From GCA-2733415 sp049609325 (lineage in GTDB: Bacteria; Bacteroidota; Bacteroidia; Flavobacteriales; Flavobacteriaceae), in NCBI GenBank assembly GCA_049609325.1, contig JBMYYK010000019.1, forward strand, positions 1 through 42,487: a DNA stretch of 42,487 nt, given 5' to 3'. How positions within the stretch are numbered: position 1 is the stretch's first letter; each line of letters opens with the position of its first letter. Positions 7,615 through 15,565 of this stretch are shown piece after piece. Both the position numbers and the translations under genes were made by a program. Under the pieces are notes generated by a model that made no database searches, was not told where the DNA came from, and was given only the letters and a program-made list of their open reading frames with translations.

Positions 7615-9018
7615 TTATTTATTTTTTTTTGCTATTTGTGCCATTAATTCTGCTTCTGCTACTAACTTACCATTGGCATAGGCGTAAGCTTGCATATGAC
7701 AAATTCCACGTCGTATAGGCGATATTAAATCACATTTAAATATTAACGTATCACCTGGTAATACTTTTTGTTTGAACTTTACATTATCAATTTTCATGAA
7801 GTACGTCAAGTAGTTTTCTGGATCAGGAACGGTACTTAATATTAAAATACCTCCTGTTTGAGCCATAGCTTCAATTTGTAATACTCCTGGCATTACTGGC
7901 GCTCCTGGAAAATGACCAACAAAGAATGGTTCATTCATTGTTACATTTTTCACACCTACAACCCCACTATCAGTTAATTCTATAATTTTATCAACTAACA
8001 AAAATGGTGGTCTGTGTGGTAACATACTCATAATTTGCTCAACATCCATCAATGGTGCTTGATGTAAATCATAAGAAGGTACTTTATTCCTTCTTTCTTT
8101 TTTGATAATTTGAGCCATCTTTTTAGCAAATTGTGTATTTACAAAATGCCCCGGCTTTGTTGCAATCACCTTTCCTTTAATTGATGTACCTATTAATGCC
8201 AAGTCACCAATTACATCTAGTAATTTATGACGTGCCGCTTCGTTCGGGTGGTGTAAGGTTAAGTTATCTAAAATACCATTTGGTTTTACAGATACTGCAT
8301 CTTTTTCAAATGCTTTTCTCAACTTTTCCATTGTAGCTTCAGATATTTCTTTGTCTACATATACAATGGCATTATTTAAATCACCTCCTTTTATTAGGCC
8401 ATGATCTAATAAGGTTTCAATCTCATGTAAAAAACTGAACGTTCTTGAGTCTGAGATTTCAGCTTTAAAATCTGATATCGTTTTTAAACTCGCGTTTTGA
8501 GTACCTAGAACTTCTGTGCCGTAATCTACCATTGTAGTCACTTGGTATTCATCAGAAGGAATCACGGTTATTTCACATCCAGATTCTTCATCTGTATATG
8601 TTATAACGTCTTTAACAACATAAACATCTCTTTCTGCATCTTGCTCTTGTATACCAGCTTTTTCAATGGCTTCAACAAAATACTTTGAAGACCCATCCAT
8701 AATTGGAGGTTCTGGAGAATTCATGGAAATTAAACAGTTGTCAACACCTAAACCAACTAATGCAGCTAATACATGTTCTGAAGTGTTTATTTGCACTCCT
8801 TTATAATCAATATTTGTACTGCGCTGTGTATCAGTAACAAATTCTGCTTTTGCAGGAATAATTGGTGCGTCTTCCAAATCAACTCTCTGAAAGGCATAGC
8901 CATGATTTTCAGGGGCTGGTTTAAAAGTTATAGTCACATCTTTTCCAGTATGAAGTCCTACTCCTGTAAGAGAGATTTCATTCTGTAATGTTTTTTGCTT
9001 TACAACAGTATTACTCAT
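7615..9018 (-). CDS. lpxC-fabZ: Bifunctional UDP-3-O-acyl-GlcNAc deacetylase / 3-hydroxyacyl-ACP dehydratase
   Basis: A natural fusion of 467 residues known in Bacteroidota and Chlorobi. Residues 1-305 are LpxC, the zinc-dependent committed step of lipid A synthesis, with likely Zn ligands His82 (SEHVLAAL), His264 and Asp268 (HKLLDVIGD), and the general acid/base His291 (KPGHF). Residues about 320-467 are the hot-dog dehydratase FabZ, with MLPHRPPFLLVD, catalytic His369 (VGHFPG) and Glu383 (LQIEAMAQTGG). FabZ removes water from 3-hydroxyacyl-ACP, the same pool that LpxA and LpxD draw on, so the fusion places competing uses of one substrate on one polypeptide. Its ATG overlaps the lpxD stop by eight bases. 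Confidence 0.97.
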   Translation of the reverse strand: MSNTVVKQKTLQNEISLTGVGLHTGKDVTITFKPAPENHGYAFQRVDLEDAPIIPAKAEFVTDTQRSTNIDYKGVQINTSEHVLAALVGLGVDNCLISMNSPEPPIMDGSSKYFVEAIEKAGIQEQDAERDVYVVKDVITYTDEESGCEITVIPSDEYQVTTMVDYGTEVLGTQNASLKTISDFKAEISDSRTFSFLHEIETLLDHGLIKGGDLNNAIVYVDKEISEATMEKLRKAFEKDAVSVKPNGILDNLTLHHPNEAARHKLLDVIGDLALIGTSIKGKVIATKPGHFVNTQFAKKMAQIIKKERRNKVPSYDLHQAPLMDVEQIMSMLPHRPPFLLVDKIIELTDSGVVGVKNVTMNEPFFVGHFPGAPVMPGVLQIEAMAQTGGILILSTVPDPENYLTYFMKIDNVKFKQKVLPGDTLIFKCDLISPIRRGICHMQAYAYANGKLVAEAELMAQIAKKNK

Positions 9019-10039
9019 TGTTGTTAATTTTTTTTTCTAATTTATTTAACTGACTTACCAATTTAGGCAAGTTTTTAAAATGCACGTATGACTTTACATA
9101 GTTACCATAATCTATTGCTGGTGAACCATATAGTTTTTCTCCATCTTTTACACGATGTCCAATACCAGCTTGGGCTTGAACTTTAATATGATTACCCAAT
9201 GTTAAATGTCCTGCAACACCAACTTGACCACCAAACATACAATATTTTCCAATTTTTGTAGATCCCGCAATTCCAGTTTGTGCAGCAATTACAGTATGCT
9301 GATCAATTTCAACATTATGAGCTACTTGAACTTGATTGTCAATTTTCACACCTTTCCTTATGATTGTTGATCCTAAGGTTGCTCTATCTATAGTAGCGGC
9401 AGCACCAATATCGACATTATCTTCAAGAATAACATTTCCTATTTGTGGTACTTTTTGAAATGCACCTTGTTCATCAGGCGCATATCCAAAGCCATCTGCC
9501 CCAATAATTGCTCCACTATTGATGGTACAATTATTTCCAATAACTGTTTCAGAATATAATTTTGCGCCAGAAAACACAGTAGTATTATCACCTATAGTTG
9601 TGTTGTCTCCAATATAGGCATGTGGATAAATTTTTACGTTATGACCTAAAGTTACATTTTCACCCACATAAGAAAATGCTCCTAAGTACACATTGTCACC
9701 ATATGTTGAGGACTCTGCAATAAAACTAGGAGATTCAATACCTACTTTATTATTTTTCACCTCATTATAATAGGCTAGCAATTTTGAAAATGATTTATAG
9801 GCATCATCTACTTTTATCAATGTGGTAGATAATTTTTTTTCAGGTTCAAAATCACGATTAACAATAGTAATTGTAGCTTGTGTGGTATAAATATGAGGTG
9901 TGTATTTTGGGTTTGCTAAAAATGTTAACGCACCGTTTTCCCCCTCTTCTATTTTTGCTAATTTTGATACTTTAGCCTCAGGATTTCCTTGTATTTCTCC
10001 TTCAAGGATTCCTGCTATTTGTTCTGCTGTAAACTCCAT
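9011..10039 (-). CDS. lpxD: UDP-3-O-(3-hydroxyacyl)glucosamine N-acyltransferase
   Basis: LpxD adds the second, N-linked 3-hydroxyacyl chain in lipid A synthesis. I start it at the ATG giving MEFTAEQIAGILEGEIQG, the usual LpxD N-terminus. An upstream ATG at 10087 would add 16 residues unlike the family and overlap the preceding gene; the chosen start leaves a 22-base gap. The 342-residue protein has the uridine-binding N-domain (1-100), hexapeptide helix (about 105-310) and a C-terminal helix. The catalytic histidine is His241 in VQVAHNVEI. The conserved GADGFGY segment (180-186) is intact, in contrast to the paralogue at 5.3-6.2 kb. Confidence 0.95.
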   Translation of the reverse strand: MEFTAEQIAGILEGEIQGNPEAKVSKLAKIEEGENGALTFLANPKYTPHIYTTQATITIVNRDFEPEKKLSTTLIKVDDAYKSFSKLLAYYNEVKNNKVGIESPSFIAESSTYGDNVYLGAFSYVGENVTLGHNVKIYPHAYIGDNTTIGDNTTVFSGAKLYSETVIGNNCTINSGAIIGADGFGYAPDEQGAFQKVPQIGNVILEDNVDIGAAATIDRATLGSTIIRKGVKIDNQVQVAHNVEIDQHTVIAAQTGIAGSTKIGKYCMFGGQVGVAGHLTLGNHIKVQAQAGIGHRVKDGEKLYGSPAIDYGNYVKSYVHFKNLPKLVSQLNKLEKKINNNE

Positions 10040-10061
10040 TACTGGCAAATATAAAAAATTG

Positions 10062-11288
10062 TTATAGCTCTTTTGGGTAACATACAAAGTATTTTTTAAC
10101 AGGCTTTGACAAAACCTTTAAATTCAAGTGATCTGACGCTTCTGTAGCCTCAACTATTAGTCCGTTTTTTGAAAGAATTTTAATTCCTTCTTTAGCACTA
10201 TCATACGCTTGATTTGATACCGCAGATTTGTACACAAAATAATCTACTTCATGATCAGACAGTCCATATTTTTGTTTGGCTTGCTCACGCAGAGCATTAA
10301 ATTCTTCAGTTGAAGTTTCTTGACTTGATAATTTTATTCGCAATAAGTTTCTATTGATAATCATATCTGAAAGGTATGACAACACCACATCATCATGATC
10401 TACCCAAGATTTCATAGCTGCTACAATATCATAGTCATCAAGTTTTGAAAATGTATCTAGCGTGCTCGTTTCAAAATTATCCGCATTAATTTTATGGTTT
10501 AAAAAATACGAAAAGGCTTTACTTGCTTCAACGTGCACCCCATTTTCAACCAACTCTTTTGCTCGTTTTAGCACCCTTACTAGCAAGCTCTCTGCTGCCA
10601 AACTAGTTTTATGTAAATACACTTGCCAGTACATTAAACGTCGTGCTAATAAAAACTTTTCTACAGAGTAAATCCCTTTATCTTCAACAACCAACTCATT
10701 GTCAACAACATTAAGCATTGTGATTAACCGCTCAGAATTGATATTTCCTTCTGCAACACCGGTATAAAAACTATCGCGTTTTAAGTAATCTGCTCTATCC
10801 ATATCAAGCTGACTACTAATCAATTGGTTAAAAAACTTGCGCTTATATTCGCCTTTAAAAATTTCAATTGCTAAACTTAACTGACCGTTAAATTCATCAT
10901 TTAATTTATTCATAAACTTTAAAGAAATCTCCTCATGAGTAATCCCTTCAACAATACTATGTTCCATAGCATGTGAAAATGGTCCGTGACCAATATCATG
11001 AAGTAATATAGCTAATAGTAAAGCTGTACTTTCATTCTCAGAAATCACTACTTTTTTGAATTGTAGCACTTGTATGGCTTTGTTCATCAAGTGCATGCAA
11101 CCTAAGGCATGATGAAAACGTGTATGATGTGCGCCAGGGTATACCAAATATGTTAACCCCATTTGAGACACACGTCTTAACCGTTGAAAGTACTTGTGCT
11201 GAATAACATCAAAAATAAGTTCGTTAGGAATTGTAATAAAACCGTAAATTGGGTCGTTTAATATCTTAAGTTTGTTGTTTGAATTCAA
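10062..11288 (-). CDS. HD-domain phosphohydrolase (COG1078, dNTPase/SAMHD1-like)
   Basis: A 408-residue metal-dependent phosphohydrolase. The N-terminus NDPIYGFITIP is the usual start of this family. The HD motif is complete: H-H-T-R-F-H-H at 54-60, His97-Asp98 in LLHDIGHGPFSH, and a downstream Asp in SSQLDMDRADYLKRD that completes the metal site. Family members hydrolyse (deoxy)nucleoside triphosphates, but the true substrate of the bacterial COG1078 group is poorly known. The start codon is TTG, with AAGG a few bases upstream; no in-frame ATG lies before the conserved N-terminus. It heads the lpx run and is divergent from porX. Confidence 0.9.
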   Translation of the reverse strand: MNSNNKLKILNDPIYGFITIPNELIFDVIQHKYFQRLRRVSQMGLTYLVYPGAHHTRFHHALGCMHLMNKAIQVLQFKKVVISENESTALLLAILLHDIGHGPFSHAMEHSIVEGITHEEISLKFMNKLNDEFNGQLSLAIEIFKGEYKRKFFNQLISSQLDMDRADYLKRDSFYTGVAEGNINSERLITMLNVVDNELVVEDKGIYSVEKFLLARRLMYWQVYLHKTSLAAESLLVRVLKRAKELVENGVHVEASKAFSYFLNHKINADNFETSTLDTFSKLDDYDIVAAMKSWVDHDDVVLSYLSDMIINRNLLRIKLSSQETSTEEFNALREQAKQKYGLSDHEVDYFVYKSAVSNQAYDSAKEGIKILSKNGLIVEATEASDHLNLKVLSKPVKKYFVCYPKEL

Positions 11289-11317
11289 AAGCCTTATTTT
11301 TTATACTTAAACATAGA

Positions 11318-11325
11318 CAAACTTA
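11318..11325 (-). promoter_or_regulatory. Possible -7 box of the HD-lpx operon
   Basis: TAAGTTTG on the minus strand matches TAnnTTTG and ends 29 bases before the TTG start of the HD gene. The nearest TTG upstream is 27 bases away, longer than usual, so only the -7 element is supported. It would serve the whole minus-strand run down to sucD. Confidence 0.3.
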
Positions 11326-11369
11326 ACAATTTGTTTTAGTATTTTAACTGTTCAATAATTATAATTTAT

Positions 11370-12917
11370 ATGAATACCATCAAGATTCTTTGGGTAGATG
11401 ACGAAATAGACCTTTTAAAACCGCATATTATATTTTTAGAGAAAAAAAATTGTGAGGTAACTACTTGTGTAAGTGGCGCTGAAGCATTAGATATTATTGC
11501 TAGCACTAATTTTGATATTATTTTTTTAGATGAAAACATGCCTGGGTTAACTGGACTAGAAACTCTATATGAAATAAAAGAACGCAAAGCGCATATTCCA
11601 GTAGTTATGATTACAAAAAGTGAAGAAGAACACTTGATGGAAGAAGCTATTGGATCTAAAATTGCTGACTATTTAATTAAACCTGTTAATCCAAATCAAA
11701 TACTTCATAGTATTAAGAAGAATTTGGACTTTTCAAGGTTAATTTCTGAAAAAACAACATCAAATTACCAACAAGAATTTAGAAAAATTGCCATGGATAT
11801 GGCCATGATTAATTCATGGGACGAATGGGTAGAACTCTATCAAAAACTTATTTACTGGGAACTTGAACTAGAAACCATTGAGGACTCAGGAATGCAAGAA
11901 ATATTAATATCTCAAAAAAACGAGGCCAATAATGCTTTCTGTAAGTTTATAGACAAAAACTACCCTGAATGGTTCAAAAATACAGATGATGCCCCAATCA
12001 TGTCTCATAATTTATTTAAAGAATGGGTGGTACCAGAACTTAACGAACAACCTACACTTATGATTGTAGTTGATAATTTGCGTTATGACCAATGGAAAGC
12101 ATTTGAACCAACTGTAGCAACATATTATAAAAAAACAGCTGAAAAACCTTTTTGCAGTATCCTTCCTAGCGCAACTCAATATGCAAGAAATGCAATTTTC
12201 TCTGGTTTAATGCCTTCTGAAATGGCAAAACAACATCCAAATTTATGGAAAAATGACACCGATGAGGGTGGAAAAAATATGCATGAAAATGATTTTTTAG
12301 AGGCACAAATTGAGCGTTTACGCCTGAATATTAAACATGAGTATTTTAAGATTACCAATTTGAATGCTGGAAAAAAGTTAGCAAGCAACTTTAAATCCTG
12401 TGCTTCTAATGACTTAACTGTAGTGGTTTACAATTTCGTAGACATGCTATCGCATTCTAAAACTGATATGGAGGTGATAAAAGAACTCGCATCAGACGAT
12501 AAAGCCTATAGATCACTAACACAAAGTTGGTTTAAAAATTCGCCTTTATTAGATATTATAACTCAAGCACAAGAGTTAAATATGAAATTAATTATTACCA
12601 CTGATCATGGTACAATAAATGTAAAGGCCCCATCAAAAGTTATTGGAGACAAACGTACTAGCTTGAATTTACGTTATAAAACAGGGAAAAGCTTAACCTA
12701 TAACGATAAAGATGTTTTGGCTGCTAAAAACCCTAAAACGATACATCTACCAAGTATTAACATGAGCAGTTCATTTATTTTTGCAAAAGGTGATATGTTT
12801 TTTGCTTACCCAAACAACTACAACCACTATGTTAGTTATTTCAAAAACACTTATCAACATGGCGGTGTGTCACTTGAAGAAATGATTATACCATTTGTGG
12901 TCTTAACCCCTAAATAA
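11370..12917 (+). CDS. porX: T9SS response regulator PorX (receiver plus PglZ/alkaline-phosphatase-like domain)
   Basis: PorX is the response regulator that controls type IX secretion genes and gliding in Bacteroidota, working with the PorY kinase and a sigma factor. The 515-residue protein has a CheY-like receiver at 5-120 with acidic residues Asp10-Asp11, phospho-acceptor Asp54 (FLDENMPG) and Lys104 in LIKPVNP. A linker to about 200 is followed by a PglZ-type alkaline-phosphatase-fold domain with metal-ligand candidates Asp235 (VVDNLRYD), Thr269, Asp358/His362 (DMLSHSK), Asp412-His413 (TTDHGT) and a late His in YQHGG. It has no DNA-binding domain, as expected. porY is not in the window. tsaE follows after 15 bases. 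Confidence 0.96.
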   Translation: MNTIKILWVDDEIDLLKPHIIFLEKKNCEVTTCVSGAEALDIIASTNFDIIFLDENMPGLTGLETLYEIKERKAHIPVVMITKSEEEHLMEEAIGSKIADYLIKPVNPNQILHSIKKNLDFSRLISEKTTSNYQQEFRKIAMDMAMINSWDEWVELYQKLIYWELELETIEDSGMQEILISQKNEANNAFCKFIDKNYPEWFKNTDDAPIMSHNLFKEWVVPELNEQPTLMIVVDNLRYDQWKAFEPTVATYYKKTAEKPFCSILPSATQYARNAIFSGLMPSEMAKQHPNLWKNDTDEGGKNMHENDFLEAQIERLRLNIKHEYFKITNLNAGKKLASNFKSCASNDLTVVVYNFVDMLSHSKTDMEVIKELASDDKAYRSLTQSWFKNSPLLDIITQAQELNMKLIITTDHGTINVKAPSKVIGDKRTSLNLRYKTGKSLTYNDKDVLAAKNPKTIHLPSINMSSSFIFAKGDMFFAYPNNYNHYVSYFKNTYQHGGVSLEEMIIPFVVLTPK

Positions 12918-12932
12918 CCTAGCATCAACTTT

Positions 12933-13340
12933 ATGACAATACATTACCAATTAAATGAGCTACAATCAGTCGCTCAGAAAATCGTTACTGGTGTTACAAG
13001 TAAAACCTTGTTGTTTTACGGCCCTATGGGAGTTGGAAAAACAACCTTAATTAAAGAAATAGTTAAACTATTAGGTGTAACCGATGTCACATCAAGCCCA
13101 ACCTTTTCATTAGTTAATGAATACCAAGGTTTAGATTCAAAAGTGTTTCATTTCGATTTTTATCGCATTGAAAACGAAGAAGAAGTTTATGATATAGGTA
13201 TTGAAGATTATTTTTATCAGAATGCTTGGTGCATGGTAGAATGGCCTGAAAAAATCCCTAATATTTTACCAGAAGACGCCGTCACTATTCAGTTAAACGA
13301 AAATTCTGACGGTAGCAGAATATTAGATATTACAAATTAA
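12933..13340 (+). CDS. tsaE: tRNA t6A37 biosynthesis ATPase TsaE
   Basis: TsaE is the small ATPase that works with TsaB and TsaD to make threonylcarbamoyladenosine at position 37 of ANN-decoding tRNAs. At 135 residues it has the family length. The Walker A motif is GPMGVGKTT (30-38), followed by TSSPTFSLVNEYQG, the switch region typical of TsaE, and FHFDFYRIENEEE. The conserved VEWPEKIPNILP segment near the end completes the family pattern. It lies 15 bases after porX and is probably co-transcribed with it. Confidence 0.95.
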   Translation: MTIHYQLNELQSVAQKIVTGVTSKTLLFYGPMGVGKTTLIKEIVKLLGVTDVTSSPTFSLVNEYQGLDSKVFHFDFYRIENEEEVYDIGIEDYFYQNAWCMVEWPEKIPNILPEDAVTIQLNENSDGSRILDITN

Positions 13341-13392
13341 ATATATAATTGCTAAAAAATAGTTGTAATTTAGTTTAAACCAACTGATTAAA

Positions 13393-14592
13393 ATGAGTAA
13401 AACAACCACACCATTTTCAAAACAGCAATTACTTCCTCAAGAAGAAACACTAGAATTACTTCGTAAAAAAGGAGAATTATTTATTGGTATTCCTAAAGAA
13501 ACCTCATACCAAGAAAAACGCATCTGTTTAACCCCAGATGCTGTAGGTGCTTTAACTACACATGGTCACAGAATAATTATGGAGTCTAATGCTGGTGTGG
13601 CTTCAGGTTTTACTGACATAGACTATAGTGAGGCTGGCGCAGAAATAACAAATGATGTTAAAAAAGTGTTTGCCTGCCCTATTATATTAAAAGTTGAACC
13701 ACCATCGTTAGAAGAAATTGAACTGATTAACCCGCAAACATTATTAATATCTGCACTTCAGATAAAGACTCAGAGTAAAAAATATTTCGAGCGCTTAGCT
13801 GCTAAACGCATTACCGCCTTAGCTTTTGAATTTATTAAAGACGAAGCTGGGACATTCCCTGCTGTAAGAGCTTTAAGTGAGATTGCCGGTACCGCCTCAG
13901 TGTTAGTTGCTTCAGAATTACTAGCAAACACTAATGAAGGAAACGGGTTGCTATTAGGAAACATAAGTGGCGTACCTCCTACCGAAGTGGTTATAATTGG
14001 TGCGGGAACTGTTGGAGAATTTGCAGCACGCTCTGCGATAGGATTAGGTGCTAATGTGAAAATATTTGACAATTCGTTAACTAAACTACGTTGTATACAA
14101 GCAGCATTAGGCAGACCTGTATACACATCTACATTACAACCAAAAACCCTACTGAAAGCTTTAAAACGTTGTGATATCGCTATTGGTGCAGTAAGAGGTA
14201 AAAACCGCTCTCCTATTTTAGTTTCTGAAGAGATGGTAGAACAAATGAAACCCGGCTCAGTGGTATTAGACGTGAGTATTGATATGGGAGGGTGTTTTGA
14301 AACTTCTGAAGTGACAACACATGACCAACCTACATTTATCAAACATGACGTGATACACTATTGCATACCAAACATTCCTTCAAGATATTCTAAAACAGCA
14401 TCTAATGCCATCAGTAACATATTCACCCCTTACCTTTTAAAGATTGCAGAAGATGGCGGTATAGAAAATTCAATTAGATTTGACAGAGGTTTAAAAAATG
14501 GTTTGTATTTTTACCACGGTGTTTTAACAAGCAAATCTGTTTCAGATTGGTTCGGACTTCCTTATAACGACGCCAACTTATTAATTTTTTAA
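13393..14592 (+). CDS. ald: Alanine dehydrogenase / PNT family protein
   Basis: A 399-residue member of the alanine dehydrogenase/transhydrogenase-alpha family, which reversibly deaminates alanine to pyruvate with NAD. The N-terminal substrate domain has KRICLTPDAVGAL (with Arg43) and Lys100 in ILKVEPP. The NAD-binding Rossmann fold has IGAGTVGEFA (202-211), and DVSIDMGGCFETS carries the conserved Asp297. One key position is changed: where characterised alanine dehydrogenases have the catalytic histidine (His96 in F-L-H-L), this protein has Gln123 in SALQIKTQ. About 30 extra N-terminal residues precede the usual start. It may therefore have a different substrate or altered chemistry; the family assignment is certain, the activity is not. 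A 52-base gap separates it from tsaE. Confidence 0.85.
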   Translation: MSKTTTPFSKQQLLPQEETLELLRKKGELFIGIPKETSYQEKRICLTPDAVGALTTHGHRIIMESNAGVASGFTDIDYSEAGAEITNDVKKVFACPIILKVEPPSLEEIELINPQTLLISALQIKTQSKKYFERLAAKRITALAFEFIKDEAGTFPAVRALSEIAGTASVLVASELLANTNEGNGLLLGNISGVPPTEVVIIGAGTVGEFAARSAIGLGANVKIFDNSLTKLRCIQAALGRPVYTSTLQPKTLLKALKRCDIAIGAVRGKNRSPILVSEEMVEQMKPGSVVLDVSIDMGGCFETSEVTTHDQPTFIKHDVIHYCIPNIPSRYSKTASNAISNIFTPYLLKIAEDGGIENSIRFDRGLKNGLYFYHGVLTSKSVSDWFGLPYNDANLLIF

Positions 14593-14619
14593 ATTTAATT
14601 ATTCGCTAATCGTTCTTAT

Positions 14620-14991
14620 ATGAATTTTTTTCAACGCTTTGGATATTATCTTGTCGGTTTAGTTTTAGGAAGCATTGTTGTGTTTTTCCTATGGGGGAAG
14701 AAAAAAACAACATTTTGCTATTTGCCAAATTGCCGTATTTTAAAGGATCTCAGACTTAAAAAACGAGCTTTTGACCCTACTGTTCAGCAATTAATAAATG
14801 ATAAAACTCTAGACACCGCTGCCATTTCTGCGGCTTATACTAATGGTAATGTTGATTTCTCAAAATCTAACACCAAATTGAAATCTTGTAAAACTTATAT
14901 CATAGAGAATACTTATCAAGACAAATCTTATGAGTTTTTAGTAGAGAATTGTGATAGTACAGCTGTTATTAAACATGTTACCATCAAATAA
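14620..14991 (+). CDS. Small single-helix membrane protein of unknown function (possibly DUF4258)
   Basis: A 123-residue protein with one N-terminal transmembrane helix (about 8-26, YYLVGLVLGSIVVFFLW) followed by basic KKK, placing the N-terminus outside or the helix as an uncleaved anchor. The soluble part has three or four cysteines (FCYLPNCR near 32-39, KSCKTY near 89 and VENCDST near 109), which could form disulfides in the periplasm. I recall a similar protein next to ald in other Flavobacteriaceae, sometimes labelled DUF4258, but I cannot confirm that here. It follows ald by 27 bases and precedes the lipoprotein gene by two, so all three are likely one transcript. Confidence 0.7.
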   Translation: MNFFQRFGYYLVGLVLGSIVVFFLWGKKKTTFCYLPNCRILKDLRLKKRAFDPTVQQLINDKTLDTAAISAAYTNGNVDFSKSNTKLKSCKTYIIENTYQDKSYEFLVENCDSTAVIKHVTIK

Positions 14992-14993
14992 TC

Positions 14994-15515
14994 ATGAAAT
15001 TCTCCTTAAAAATAATAACTTTAACAATACTATGTTTAACTTTCACAAGCTGTAATTACAAAGCTAAACGCGAGGCTGAAATCAAAAAATATTTAGACGA
15101 ACAAAATTTCACTGTAGTTACACCAAGTAACTGGAGAGCTGTTAGAGATCATGGTCATGTAAGTTATACACCAATTAACAAAGGAGGAGAAATCATGCAT
15201 TGTTTAGTACGAGTTGTTAACTATAAAAACGATGAAAATAAAACTTTTAAAAAATTTGCTTTAGACCAAATTAATTATATTAGAAATAATAGATCTCTTA
15301 GTTATGAATCTGTTAATAAACAGAATAACAAGTACGGTGAAGTATATATACATGAATATAATTTTGATTGGGTCTCTAAAGACTATAGTATTTTTACAAT
15401 GTATTTTCAAATAGACAAGCATTACTATAAATACGAATATCATACACAGACCAGGCTATATGACACATATTTAAACGGTGCTAATAGCATACTTAATAGC
15501 ATCAAGCTTAAATAA
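14994..15515 (+). CDS. Lipoprotein of unknown function
   Basis: A 173-residue protein with a lipoprotein signal peptide: basic start MKFSLK, a hydrophobic stretch, and the lipobox LTFTSC with the lipidated cysteine at residue 20. The mature part is rich in Tyr, Asn and Lys and ends in an amphipathic stretch (LNGANSILNSIKLK). The pattern resembles small periplasmic proteins of the PsbP/MOG1 type, which have a similar end helix, but this is only a visual resemblance. It is the last gene of the porX-side plus-strand run; a strong hairpin follows at once. Confidence 0.75.
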   Translation: MKFSLKIITLTILCLTFTSCNYKAKREAEIKKYLDEQNFTVVTPSNWRAVRDHGHVSYTPINKGGEIMHCLVRVVNYKNDENKTFKKFALDQINYIRNNRSLSYESVNKQNNKYGEVYIHEYNFDWVSKDYSIFTMYFQIDKHYYKYEYHTQTRLYDTYLNGANSILNSIKLK

Positions 15516-15516
15516 C

Positions 15517-15548
15517 AAAAAAGCACAATCTAACGATTGTGCTTTTTT
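15517..15548. terminator. Bidirectional terminator between convergent genes
   Basis: A perfect 14-bp stem (AAAAAAGCACAATC / GATTGTGCTTTTTT) with the four-base loop TAAC. It sits between the plus-strand lipoprotein gene and the minus-strand proline dehydrogenase gene and has T-runs on both strands, so it can serve both. Confidence 0.9.
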
Positions 15549-15565
15549 GCATCATTACTTAAAAT

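Noticed and set aside
10040..10087. Upstream extension of lpxD starting at the ATG at 10087
   Set aside because: It would overlap the HD gene and add 16 residues absent from LpxD proteins; MEFTAEQIAG matches the normal N-terminus.
13770..14342. A 190-codon open frame antisense to the alanine-dehydrogenase-family gene
   Set aside because: The sense frame is an intact, clearly conserved protein; the antisense product has no domain pattern and its Ser/Ala-rich composition mirrors sense codons.
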